Shown here piece after piece: positions 44,016 through 52,179 of a DNA stretch of 64,000 nucleotides. The notes beneath the pieces were generated by a model, which saw nothing but the letters and a program-made list of their open reading frames with translations, searched no databases and was not told the DNA's origin. Numbering within the stretch: position 1 is the stretch's first letter; each line of letters opens with the position of its first letter. Origin of the DNA: Inquilinus sp052078665 (GTDB lineage: Bacteria > Pseudomonadota > Alphaproteobacteria > DSM-16000 > Inquilinaceae); contig NZ_JBQJIK010000028.1 in assembly GCF_052078665.1 (NCBI RefSeq), positions 1 to 64,000 on the forward strand, written 5' to 3'. A program made the position numbers and the translations under genes.

Positions 44016-44924
44016 ATGCGCATCTTCATCGTCCTCGGCGACCCGCCGTCCCCCGGCCAGGCCAACGTCAAGCCCTATGACGAGGTGGCGGCCGGGGCGC
44101 GCCGGCTGGGCCCGGTCACGATCGGCATGCCCGACCGCGACGCCGGCCCGGACGACGTCCTGATATGCTGGTCGCCCTTCCTCGGCACCGACCGGCTGGC
44201 GGCGCTGCGCACCATCAAGGCGGTCGGCGGCCGGGCGATCGTGATGGAAAATGGCTGGCTGTCGCCGATCGGCCCGCGGCGCTTCTTCCAGGTGGCGCTG
44301 GACGGCTGGAACGGGGAGGGGCGGTTCCCGCCGGGCGGGCCGGAGCGGTGGCGCGGCTGGGACGTGCCGATGCGCGACTGGAGCCGCGGCGGCAACCACG
44401 TCCTGGTGATCGGCCAGAAGCTGAAGGGGGCCGACCAGGATTTCCGGCGCATGCCCGAAGGCTGGGACTACAGCCTGACCCTGCCGACCCAGCGCCCGGT
44501 GCTGCGCCGGACACGTAAGACGGCGGTGCCGCTGGAAGAGCAGTTGCGCGGCGCCTGGTGCACGGTGACCTGGACCAGCACGGCCGCGATCAAGGGTCTG
44601 ATCGCCGGCGTGCCGGCCTTCTATTGCGGGCCGACCGTGATCTGCCACGAGCTGTGCCGGCGCGGCACCGATGTCGACCACCCGGCCTATCCGGAGCGCG
44701 ACCCGGTGTTCGAGCGCCTGGCCTGGTGCCAGTGGACGCCGGAGGAGATCGCGACCGGGGAGCCCTTCGCCCGGCTGCTCGATCTGCCGCACGACCGGGT
44801 GCCGCAGGCGATCGCGGAACCCTTCATCCTGCCGGCCGCGGTGACACCGCGCGGGGTGCTGCGCGAGCAGCTGGACCATGCGCGCCGCCGCTGGCGCCGC
44901 CGCCTGGCGCGGTGGAAGGGCTGA
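44016..44924 (+). CDS. GENGWLSP-family protein, paralogue 3
   Basis: A 302-residue paralogue, 17 bp after paralogue 2, with MENGWLSP, VALDGWNGEGRF, RRMPEGWDYSL, WTSTAAIKGLIAGVPAF, YPERDPVFERLAWCQWTPEEI and GEPFARLLDLPHDR. The C-terminus is basic and arginine-rich (DHARRRWRRRLARWKG), perhaps touching the membrane. The stop codon is directly adjacent to the convergent ELM1 stop. Confidence 0.65.
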   Translation: MRIFIVLGDPPSPGQANVKPYDEVAAGARRLGPVTIGMPDRDAGPDDVLICWSPFLGTDRLAALRTIKAVGGRAIVMENGWLSPIGPRRFFQVALDGWNGEGRFPPGGPERWRGWDVPMRDWSRGGNHVLVIGQKLKGADQDFRRMPEGWDYSLTLPTQRPVLRRTRKTAVPLEEQLRGAWCTVTWTSTAAIKGLIAGVPAFYCGPTVICHELCRRGTDVDHPAYPERDPVFERLAWCQWTPEEIATGEPFARLLDLPHDRVPQAIAEPFILPAAVTPRGVLREQLDHARRRWRRRLARWKG

Positions 44925-45944
44925 CTATGATCCGCGGCGTTGCCGATCGGCGGCGATCCGCTCGCGGATGATGCCGGCGATGCGGCCGGCCTCGTCCAGC
45001 GGGGCATAGGCGTAGGGCTCGATCGTGCCGGTGAAGGGCCGGGTGAGCCCGAGCGTCTCCTGCATGTCGCGGTGGAAGCGGTGGAACTTCCCGAGATAGG
45101 GGCCGGGCGTCTCGTCCAGCGGGATCGAGAACACCGGCATCCCGGTCGAGGCCGCCTCGCAGGTCATGGTGATCGAATCGACCGTCACCAGCACGGCATC
45201 GGCGATCGCCAGGTACTGGAAATACGGGTTCTCGCCGGTGCGGTCCCAGACGAAACCGCGGTCGCCGGCCAGCGCCTGCTGCAGCCGTGGCAGCACGGCG
45301 GGATCGGAGCGGCGCGAGGTCGTGACCAGCAGGCTCCATCCCTCGGCCTGGAGCCCGCGCAGCTGGGCGACCAGGGCGTCGATGCGCGCGGGGGAATAGC
45401 CGTAGCCGGGGTTGGGGCCGCCGATCATCACCGCCGCCCGGCGGCCGGGCAGGGCGCCGAAGCGCTGCTCCGACGCGGCGCGGTGGCCGGCGACCAGCGC
45501 CGCGTCGACGCGGTGCGGCGCGCCCACCATCGGCAGCACGTCGTCGCGGCCGTCGAACTCCGGCCGCCAGTCGTGCCGGCCGACGAAGCACAGGTCGAAC
45601 CCGTCGAAGCCGACGGTCGGGATCTGCAGATGCACGGTGAAGATCGAGCCGCGGGACCGGCGCGTCGCCGCCATCACCGCGGGTTCCGCCTGCCGGCCGC
45701 AGGAGATCGCGAGGTCCGGCCAGGGTGGCCGGATCCGGTTCAGATGGACATTGCGGATATGGATCCAGCGGCGGTTCAGGCGCCGCGCCAGCCCGGACTT
45801 CGCCGGATCGGGACGCCGCACCAGCCGGGTCTCGGTGGCGACACCCAGCTTCTCGGCCACGCCGCGGCACTGGGCGATGGTTCCGGCCTTGCTCTCGCTG
45901 ACGATCCAGCAGCGCAGCGCGGAGATGTCGGCCGGCCCGATCAT
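44925..45944 (-). CDS. ELM1-family (DUF1022) protein
   Basis: A 339-residue protein of the mitochondrial-fission-ELM1/DUF1022 family, which is widespread in alphaproteobacteria and has a GT-B-like fold. Visible: CWIVSESKAGTIAQCRGVAE at the start, AVMIGGPNPGYGYS in the middle and TVDSITMTCEAASTGMPVF near the nucleotide-binding end. The bacterial role is unknown, but its place among glycosyltransferases supports a transferase. The start at 45944 follows GGAAACGG. Confidence 0.82.
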   Translation of the reverse strand: MIGPADISALRCWIVSESKAGTIAQCRGVAEKLGVATETRLVRRPDPAKSGLARRLNRRWIHIRNVHLNRIRPPWPDLAISCGRQAEPAVMAATRRSRGSIFTVHLQIPTVGFDGFDLCFVGRHDWRPEFDGRDDVLPMVGAPHRVDAALVAGHRAASEQRFGALPGRRAAVMIGGPNPGYGYSPARIDALVAQLRGLQAEGWSLLVTTSRRSDPAVLPRLQQALAGDRGFVWDRTGENPYFQYLAIADAVLVTVDSITMTCEAASTGMPVFSIPLDETPGPYLGKFHRFHRDMQETLGLTRPFTGTIEPYAYAPLDEAGRIAGIIRERIAADRQRRGS

Positions 45945-45966
45945 CGGCCCGTTTCCGGACGGTCTC

Positions 45967-46689
45967 TCAACCCCAGTGCTCGGCCACCCAGGGGGTGGGG
46001 CGCACATGCTTGGACCAGCGCCCCGGCCAATGGCCGCTGATCGCGTATTCCGGCTTCGGGTCGCCGTGGAACACCACGATCCGGGCCCCGTCCGGGCGGC
46101 GCGGGGTCATGAACCAGTTGAACAGGCCGAACGGGCCGCCGGGCATGCAGTGCTTCTTGAAGCTCACGCACCAGGCGTCCGGCCACCACGTGATCTCGCC
46201 GATGTGGTCGGAGACATAGGTCTGCGAATTGCGGTAGCGGGCGAAGATCTGGCGGTGGTTGGCGACCAGGTTGTCCAGCACGTCCTGATGCGCCCCGATC
46301 TCGAACCGGTAGACCGAGGTGTTGCCGACACGGCGGTCCGGATGGGTCCAGTTGTGGATCACGCAAAACCGGCCCGGATGGTCGAAGAGCGGGTCCAGGC
46401 TGTCGACGATGACGATGTCGAGGTCGAGGAACAGCGTCGGCCCCTCCAGGTCGCCGAGCGGCTGGCCGAACAGCGTCACCTTGCGCCAGGGCAGGTTGCG
46501 GTGCGGCTCCGGCACCTGCAGCACCGGCATCGGGAAGTGCTCGACATCGGGGTCGAGGCCGGTCGGGTCGTCGGTGAAGCACACGAAACGGTGCCGCCGC
46601 GCCAAGTTGCGGCTGACCATCGACTTCAGCCGATTGACGTATTCCGGCCCGTATTTCGGGCCCCATTTCGCGCAGATGACGTTGACCAT
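45967..46689 (-). CDS. putative glycosyltransferase with DLD motif
   Basis: A 240-residue GT-A-like protein: MVNVICAKWGPKYGPEYVNRL at the N-terminus, VCFTDDPTG, D89-L-D91 in PTLFLDLDIVIVDSLDPLF, and IVVFHGDPKPEYA near the C-terminus. These segments are typical of bacterial proteins annotated as glycosyltransferases in LPS or capsule loci. It is followed by the ELM1 gene 22 bp later on the same strand. Confidence 0.75.
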   Translation of the reverse strand: MVNVICAKWGPKYGPEYVNRLKSMVSRNLARRHRFVCFTDDPTGLDPDVEHFPMPVLQVPEPHRNLPWRKVTLFGQPLGDLEGPTLFLDLDIVIVDSLDPLFDHPGRFCVIHNWTHPDRRVGNTSVYRFEIGAHQDVLDNLVANHRQIFARYRNSQTYVSDHIGEITWWPDAWCVSFKKHCMPGGPFGLFNWFMTPRRPDGARIVVFHGDPKPEYAISGHWPGRWSKHVRPTPWVAEHWG

Positions 46690-46878
46690 CGGGGAGTGTT
46701 TCCGTTCGCTTGACCGCCGGGTTAGCATGCGGGTCCGGTCCGGCTCAAGCGACGTGCCGCCGCGCCCGGCGGACCGGCCGTCTTCGCATGGCTCCCACCG
46801 CCCGCCGCGAACTTGCCTTTTTCCAGCAACATTCCCAAATTTTCGCGTTGAGCGAATCCCGATCCCCGATTTCCTCCG

Positions 46879-47883
46879 ATGAGCGGACTGCGCGACAGAC
46901 TGAACCCCTTGCGGAAGGCATGGCCCCGCCTGGTCCGGAGCTATGTCATCCATCCGCTGCAGGCGGCCCTGGTCTACGTCGTCTACGGGCTGCTGCGCTG
47001 CATGCCGATCGACGTCGCCTCGAATTTCGGCTCCTGGGCGGCGCGGACCATCGGCATGCGGATCGGCGCCACCCGGCACGGCGACCGCAACCTGCAGCTG
47101 GTGATGCCGGAGCTGACGGCGGCGCAGCGGCGCGCGATCCTCACCGGCATGTGGGACAATCTCGGCCGGGTGATGGGCGAATATCCGCATCTGCCGGCGC
47201 TCGGCCGGGCGGAGGCACGACGGGCCGACCGGATCACCGTCGAGGGTGTCGAGCACTACGAGGCCGCGCGGGCCGGCGGCCGGCCGGTGATCATGGCGCT
47301 GGCCCACTACGGCAATTGGGAGGCCGGCCCGATCGTCGCCACCCGGCATGGCGCCCCCCTGGCCATCTTCGTGCGGCCGCTGAACAACCGGCTGGTCGAC
47401 CGCCTGGTCCGCGGCACACGCCTGTCGCTGGGGTCCGAGCTGCTGGAGAAGCGCATGGCCGGCAACGACGCCCGCCGGGCGCTCGGCATCCTGCGCAACG
47501 GCGGGGTGTTGGGGGTGATGGTCGACCAGCGCTACACCGGCGGGCTGAAGGTGCCGTTCCTCGGCCAGGACGCCCTGACCTCGCCGGCGGCGGTCGAGAT
47601 GGCTTACCACTTCAACTGCGCCCTGCTGCCGATGCGGGTGGAGCGCACCCGTGGCGCCCGCTACCGCGCGGTGATCGAGCCGCCGCTCGGCATCCCCCGC
47701 ACCGGTGACCGCAAGGCCGATGTGGAGCAGGGGGTGATCCGGCTGAACCGGGTGGTCGAGGGCTGGATCCGCGCCCGGCCCGAGCAGTGGCTGTGGCTGC
47801 ACAAGCGCTGGCGCCTGACCCCGAAGCGGCCGATCAAGCCGCCGCGGGTGATGCGCCAGTCGTCGCCATCGCAGGCCGCATGA
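46879..47883 (+). CDS. LpxL/HtrB-type lipid A acyltransferase
   Basis: A 334-residue membrane-associated acyltransferase. The catalytic HxxxxE motif is H143-YGNWE148 (ALAHYGNWEAG); a hydrophobic N-terminal helix anchors it (ALVYVVYGLLRCMP), and VMVDQRYTGGLKVPFLGQ forms the second conserved block. It adds a secondary acyl chain to lipid A or a related lipid. It closes the glycan locus and lies 87 bp before thrS, with a promoter in between. Confidence 0.88.
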   Translation: MSGLRDRLNPLRKAWPRLVRSYVIHPLQAALVYVVYGLLRCMPIDVASNFGSWAARTIGMRIGATRHGDRNLQLVMPELTAAQRRAILTGMWDNLGRVMGEYPHLPALGRAEARRADRITVEGVEHYEAARAGGRPVIMALAHYGNWEAGPIVATRHGAPLAIFVRPLNNRLVDRLVRGTRLSLGSELLEKRMAGNDARRALGILRNGGVLGVMVDQRYTGGLKVPFLGQDALTSPAAVEMAYHFNCALLPMRVERTRGARYRAVIEPPLGIPRTGDRKADVEQGVIRLNRVVEGWIRARPEQWLWLHKRWRLTPKRPIKPPRVMRQSSPSQAA

Positions 47884-47904
47884 GCATCCTGCTGCCCGGG
47901 CCGC

Positions 47905-47932
47905 TTGACAGGCCTTCCTCGACCCTTACAGT
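47905..47932 (+). promoter_or_regulatory. putative sigma-70 promoter of thrS
   Basis: A perfect -35 TTGACA (47905-47910), 16 bases, then TACAGT (47927-47932). It lies about 40 bp before the thrS start and outside the upstream gene. The leader is too short for a long attenuator or T-box. Confidence 0.6.
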
Positions 47933-47970
47933 GCCTCGCCCTCTCCGGACGAAAGAACGTGGATAGACTC

Positions 47971-49986
47971 ATGGCCGAGCTGTCGAGCCCTGGCGGCATC
48001 GCCATCACCCTGCCCGACGGCGCGGTCCGCCGCTTCGACCGCCCGATGTCGGGCGCCGACATCGCCGGCGACATCTCCAAGAGCCTGGCCAAGGCGGCGA
48101 TCGCTCTGACCATCGACGGCAAGCTGTCGGACCTGTCGACCGTGGTCGACCGGGACGCGAAGATCGGCATCGTCACCCGCAGCTCGCCCGAGGCGCTGGA
48201 GCTGATCCGGCACGACGCCGCGCATGTCATGGCGGAGGCGGTGCAGGAGCTGTATCCCGGCACCCAGGTGACGATCGGCCCGGCGATCGAGAACGGCTTC
48301 TACTACGACTTCGCCCGCGACGAGCCGTTCACGCCCGACGATCTCGCGACGATCGAGGCGAAGATGCGCCAGATCATCGGCCGCAACGCCCCCTTCACCC
48401 GCGAGGTGTGGGACCGCAACCAGGCGATCGAGTTCTTCAAGGCCAAGGGCGAGAAGTACAAGGCCGAGATCATCGAGGACCTGCCGGAGAGCGAGCCGAT
48501 CTCGGTCTACCGCCAGGGCGATTGGCTGGACCTGTGCCGCGGCCCGCACATGCCGACCACCGGCGGGGTCGGGCAGGGCTTCAAGCTGACCAAGGTGGCC
48601 GGCGCCTATTGGCGCGGCGACCACCGCAACGCCATGCTGCAGCGGATCTACGGCACCGCCTGGCGTGACCAGAAGGAGCTCGACGCCCATCTGCACCAGC
48701 TGGAGGAGGCGGAGCGCCGCGACCACCGCAAGCTGGGCCGCGAGATGGACCTGTTCCATCTGCAGGAGGAGGCGGCCGGCAGCGTGTTCTGGCACCCGAA
48801 GGGCTGGACCCTGTTCCGCACACTCGAATCCTACATCCGGGCGAAGTTGGATGCCGCCGACTACCAGGAGGTGCGCACGCCGCAGCTGGTCGATTCCAGC
48901 CTGTTCAAGGCGTCCGGCCACTGGGACATGTATGGCGACAACATGTTCAAGGTGGCGATCGGCCAGAAGGAGGACGGCTCGCCGGAGCGGATGTACGGCA
49001 TCAAGCCGATGAACTGCCCCTGCCATGTGCAGATCTACAAGCAGGGCATCGTCAGCTATCGCGACCTGCCGATCCGGATGGCGGAGTTCGGCTGCTGCCA
49101 CCGCAACGAGGCTTCGGGCGCATTGCACGGGCTGATGCGCGTGCGCCAGATGACCCAGGACGATGCCCATATCTTCTGCACCGAGGACCAGGTGACGGAG
49201 GAGGCGAGGCGCTTCTGCGAGCTCCTGGAGGAGGTCTATGACGACCTCGGCTTCGACGACGTCTCGGTCAAGCTGGCGACCCGGCCGGAGGTTCGCGCCG
49301 GCACCGACGCGATCTGGGACAAGGCCGAGAAGGGCCTGGCCGACGCGGTGACCGCGGCCGGCTGGGAGTTCGAATACTCGCCGGGCGAGGGTGCCTTCTA
49401 CGGCCCGAAGCTGGAGTTCCACCTGAAGGATGCGATCGGCCGGTCGTGGCAGTGCGGCACGCTGCAGCTTGACTTCGTGCTGCCGGAGCGGCTGGACGCC
49501 ACCTATGTCGGCGAGGACGGGGCCAGGCACCGGCCGGTGATGCTGCACCGGGCGATCCTGGGCTCGCTGGAGCGCTTCATCGCCATCCTGATCGAGAACT
49601 ATGCCGGCAAGCTGCCGCTGTGGCTGGCGCCGGTCCAGGCGGTGGTCACGACCATCACCGGCGAGGCCGACGGCTACGCGCAGGAGGTGCATGCGGCGCT
49701 GCTCGCCGCCGGCATCCGCGCCGAGATCGACCTGCGCAACGAGAAGATCAACTACAAGGTCCGCGAGCACAGCCTGAAGAAGGTGCCGCTGATGCTGGTG
49801 GTCGGAAAACGTGAGGCGGAGAACCGGAATGTGGCGCTGCGCCGCCTGGGCGGCGAGGCGCAGGAAGTCCTTGCCCTGGGCGAGGCGCTTCATAAACTTG
49901 TGGCAGAGGCGCGATCCCCGTTGACATCTGTGAGGGGGCAGGTGCAGACGGGGTCGCAGCAATTGACGGAGGCTATCCATAGCTAG
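47971..49986 (+). CDS. thrS: threonyl-tRNA synthetase
   Basis: A 671-residue class II aminoacyl-tRNA synthetase that charges tRNA-Thr. It has the N-terminal TGS domain (SSPGGIAITLPDGAVRRF), the editing domain (RHDAAHVMAEAVQELYPG, with the HxxxH of the editing site), the zinc/active-site region MNCPCHVQIYKQG, class II motif 3 HRAILGSLERF and the anticodon-binding domain (DLRNEKINYKVREHSLKKVP split). GTG 47959 is a possible in-frame start. The last eight bases overlap infC. Confidence 0.97.
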   Translation: MAELSSPGGIAITLPDGAVRRFDRPMSGADIAGDISKSLAKAAIALTIDGKLSDLSTVVDRDAKIGIVTRSSPEALELIRHDAAHVMAEAVQELYPGTQVTIGPAIENGFYYDFARDEPFTPDDLATIEAKMRQIIGRNAPFTREVWDRNQAIEFFKAKGEKYKAEIIEDLPESEPISVYRQGDWLDLCRGPHMPTTGGVGQGFKLTKVAGAYWRGDHRNAMLQRIYGTAWRDQKELDAHLHQLEEAERRDHRKLGREMDLFHLQEEAAGSVFWHPKGWTLFRTLESYIRAKLDAADYQEVRTPQLVDSSLFKASGHWDMYGDNMFKVAIGQKEDGSPERMYGIKPMNCPCHVQIYKQGIVSYRDLPIRMAEFGCCHRNEASGALHGLMRVRQMTQDDAHIFCTEDQVTEEARRFCELLEEVYDDLGFDDVSVKLATRPEVRAGTDAIWDKAEKGLADAVTAAGWEFEYSPGEGAFYGPKLEFHLKDAIGRSWQCGTLQLDFVLPERLDATYVGEDGARHRPVMLHRAILGSLERFIAILIENYAGKLPLWLAPVQAVVTTITGEADGYAQEVHAALLAAGIRAEIDLRNEKINYKVREHSLKKVPLMLVVGKREAENRNVALRRLGGEAQEVLALGEALHKLVAEARSPLTSVRGQVQTGSQQLTEAIHS

Positions 49987-50515
49987 ACTACCAACGAATG
50001 CCCTGCCGACCCGCGACGGGCCCAGGGTGAACCGCGAGATCGATTCGGCGCAGGTGCGGCTGGTCGGTGCGGATGGCGAGATGATCGGGGTCGTGCCCCT
50101 GCGCGAGGCCCTGTGGGCCGCGGAGCAGGCCGGGCTGGACCTTGTCGAGATCTCGCCGAATGCCGAGCCGCCGGTCTGCAAGATTCTCGATTACGGCAAG
50201 TTCAAATTCGAAGCGCAGAAGAAGAAGAACGAGGCGCGGAAACGGCAAAAGGTCATCGATGTCAAGGAGATCAAACTCCGCCCGAACATCGACGACAATG
50301 ACTATAATGTGAAGATGCGCAGCGCGCGGCGCTTCCTCGAGGAGGGCGACAAGGTCAAGGTGACCATGCGCTTCCGCGGGCGAGAGTTGGCGCACCAGGA
50401 GATCGGCATGAACGTGCTGGTCAAGGTGCGCGACGAGCTGCAGGACCTGTCGAAGGTCGAGCAGATGCCGAAGATGGAAGGCCGGCAGATGATCATGGTG
50501 CTCGCGGCGAAGTAG
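49979..50515 (+). CDS. infC: translation initiation factor IF-3, AUA start
   Basis: A 178-residue IF-3: N-terminal domain (RLVGADGEMIGVVPLREAL, DLVEISPNAEPPVCKILDYG), lysine-rich linker (QKKKNEARKRQK) and C-terminal domain (IKLRPNIDDNDYNVKMRSA). The frame has no ATG at a plausible place; GTG 50027 would remove the usual N-terminal arm and has no ribosome binding site. AUA at 49979 is preceded by GGAGG with six-base spacing and yields the extended N-terminus (ARLPTNALPTRDGPRVNREI) normal for alphaproteobacterial IF-3. A non-standard start matches the AUU start that lets E. coli IF-3 repress its own synthesis. Confidence 0.93.
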   Translation: MARLPTNALPTRDGPRVNREIDSAQVRLVGADGEMIGVVPLREALWAAEQAGLDLVEISPNAEPPVCKILDYGKFKFEAQKKKNEARKRQKVIDVKEIKLRPNIDDNDYNVKMRSARRFLEEGDKVKVTMRFRGRELAHQEIGMNVLVKVRDELQDLSKVEQMPKMEGRQMIMVLAAK

Positions 50516-50541
50516 CCGCGGGCACATGCGGACGGTGCGGT

Positions 50542-50570
50542 CCTGCACCCGGGTGCAGGGCCCTTTTCTT
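50542..50570 (+). terminator. rho-independent terminator after infC
   Basis: CCTGCACCC followed directly by GGGTGCAGG (18-bp perfect palindrome), then GCCCTTTTCTT. It lies 27 bp after the infC stop and ends the thrS-infC transcript before the sugar kinase gene. Confidence 0.75.
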
Positions 50571-50595
50571 GGCTTGATGGCGGGCGGAGGCGGGT

Positions 50596-51501
50596 ATGCG
50601 GATCGGCGTCGATCTCGGAGGCACGAAGATCGAGGCGATCGCCTTGGACGATGCCGGGACGGAGCTGCACCGCCAGCGCATCCCGACGCCGCGCCACTAT
50701 GACGGCACGGTCCAGGCGATCCGCGACCTCGTCGGCGCGGTCGAATCCGCGGTGGGCGAGCGCGGCACGGTCGGCGTCGGCATGCCCGGCGTGCTGTCGC
50801 CGCAGACCGGCCTGGTCAAGAACGCCAACTCCACCTGGCTGAACGGCAAGCCCTTCGACAAGGACCTCAGCGCCGCCCTCGGCCGCGAGGTGCGCTGCGA
50901 GAACGACGCCAACTGCCTGGCGGTGTCGGAGGCGACCGATGGTGCCGCGGCCGGCAAGGGGCTGGTCTTCGCCGTGATCATCGGCACCGGCACCGGCGCC
51001 GGCATCGCCGTCAACGGCCGCGCCCATCGCGGCGGCAACGGCGTGGGCGGCGAATGGGGCCACAACCAGCTGCCCTGGGCGACGCCCGAGGAGCTGCCGG
51101 GCCCGGACTGCTACTGCGGCAAGCAGGGCTGCCTCGAGACCTGGATCTCCGGCACCGGCTTCGGCAAGGACCATGTCCGGGCGACCGGGCAGCAGATCTC
51201 CACGCATGAGGTGGTGTCGCGGGCCGAGGCGGGCGACCCGATCGCCTCGGCCACGCTGGAGCGCTACATCAGCCGGCTGACCCGCGGCCTGGCCCATGTC
51301 GTCAACCTGCTCGACCCCGACGCCATCGTGCTCGGCGGCGGCATGTCGAACGTCGCGCGGCTCTATGACGAGGTGCCGCGCCGCCTGCCGCCGATCGTGT
51401 TCGGCCGGGAATGCGCCACGCCGATCCTGAAGGCGAAGCACGGCGACAGCAGCGGCGTGCGCGGCGCCGCCTGGCTGTGGCGGCAGGGCGAGGTCGGCTG
51501 A
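50596..51501 (+). CDS. ROK-family sugar kinase (fructokinase-like)
   Basis: A 301-residue ATP-dependent hexose kinase. The phosphate motif is RIGVDLGGTKIEA, the sugar site includes ENDANCLAVSEA, and the ROK zinc signature is GHNQLP...CYCGKQGCLETW. The pattern is closest to Mak-type fructokinases/N-acetylmannosamine-like kinases. No sugar transporter is adjacent. It follows the infC terminator and ends tail-to-tail with the RidA gene. Confidence 0.88.
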   Translation: MRIGVDLGGTKIEAIALDDAGTELHRQRIPTPRHYDGTVQAIRDLVGAVESAVGERGTVGVGMPGVLSPQTGLVKNANSTWLNGKPFDKDLSAALGREVRCENDANCLAVSEATDGAAAGKGLVFAVIIGTGTGAGIAVNGRAHRGGNGVGGEWGHNQLPWATPEELPGPDCYCGKQGCLETWISGTGFGKDHVRATGQQISTHEVVSRAEAGDPIASATLERYISRLTRGLAHVVNLLDPDAIVLGGGMSNVARLYDEVPRRLPPIVFGRECATPILKAKHGDSSGVRGAAWLWRQGEVG

Positions 51502-51504
51502 CCG

Positions 51505-51972
51505 CTACCGGCCGTCCTGCGATCCCAGCGGCGCGAAGGCGGTCGCCTTGATCTCGACCAGCCCGCCATCCGGGTTCAGCTCCGCCACCGCCAGTTCGAC
51601 CGCGGCGGGGTAGGGGGCGGCGAAGAACTCGTCCCGCACCGCCGCGATCGCCGCCAGCTGTCCGGCCTTGCCCAGCGCCAGCCGACCGCTGCCGAACACA
51701 TGGAACATCTGCAGCTCGACCACGTCCTCGAGGCGCGCGTCGCAGGCGTGCAGCAGCCGTTCGATCTGCCGGAAGACCCGGCGCAGCTCCTCGCGAAAGC
51801 CCTCCGCGTCCAGGGGCTGCGGCTGCCGGCTGCAGGCGACGATGCCCGAGAGAAAGACGAAATCCCCAGCCCGGCGCGCCGGCGCGTAGTGGAACTGGTC
51901 GACATCGGCCTGCAGCTCGGCCGGGATTGCCACCATGCCGGTGCGGGTGGCGACGCTGCGGATGTCCATCAT
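51505..51972 (-). CDS. RidA/YjgF-family protein
   Basis: A 155-residue enamine/imine deaminase-type protein. The core is YAPARRAGDFVFLSGIVA, ending with YPAAVELAVAELNPDGGLVEIKATAF. The arginine found in classical RidA (in the RT/RxxVEV region) is not in its usual place (AAVELAVAEL), so it may belong to another Rid subgroup. The ATG at 51972 is chosen over an ATG three bases downstream and a TTG three bases upstream. Confidence 0.82.
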   Translation of the reverse strand: MMDIRSVATRTGMVAIPAELQADVDQFHYAPARRAGDFVFLSGIVACSRQPQPLDAEGFREELRRVFRQIERLLHACDARLEDVVELQMFHVFGSGRLALGKAGQLAAIAAVRDEFFAAPYPAAVELAVAELNPDGGLVEIKATAFAPLGSQDGR

Positions 51973-52096
51973 CAATCTCTATTTTGTAATCGACGATACA
52001 GAATTTCTGTCGGAGACCGGCCGGACGGTCAAGCCATTTATGGAATGCTGATTACAGAATTGGCGATCGCCCTCGGAGATCGCAACATCTGTTCAT

Positions 52097-52111
52097 GTTC
52101 ATGGAATGTTC
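52097..52111 (+). promoter_or_regulatory. LexA-like box (GTTC-N7-GTTC) with an extra GTTC
   Basis: GTTCATGGAATGTTC matches GTTC-N7-GTTC and shares AT before the second half-site with the two boxes near 31.8 kb. A third GTTCATG copy starts at 52091. It stands 69 bp before the cyclase start; a TATGAT (52144-52149) downstream could be a -10. Confidence 0.4.
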
Positions 52112-52179
52112 ATGGGGGTCTCGCGGTGCGGCGCGCAGTGCAGTATGATCCGCCCCCCTGACTCGCCGCGAGACCGTCC

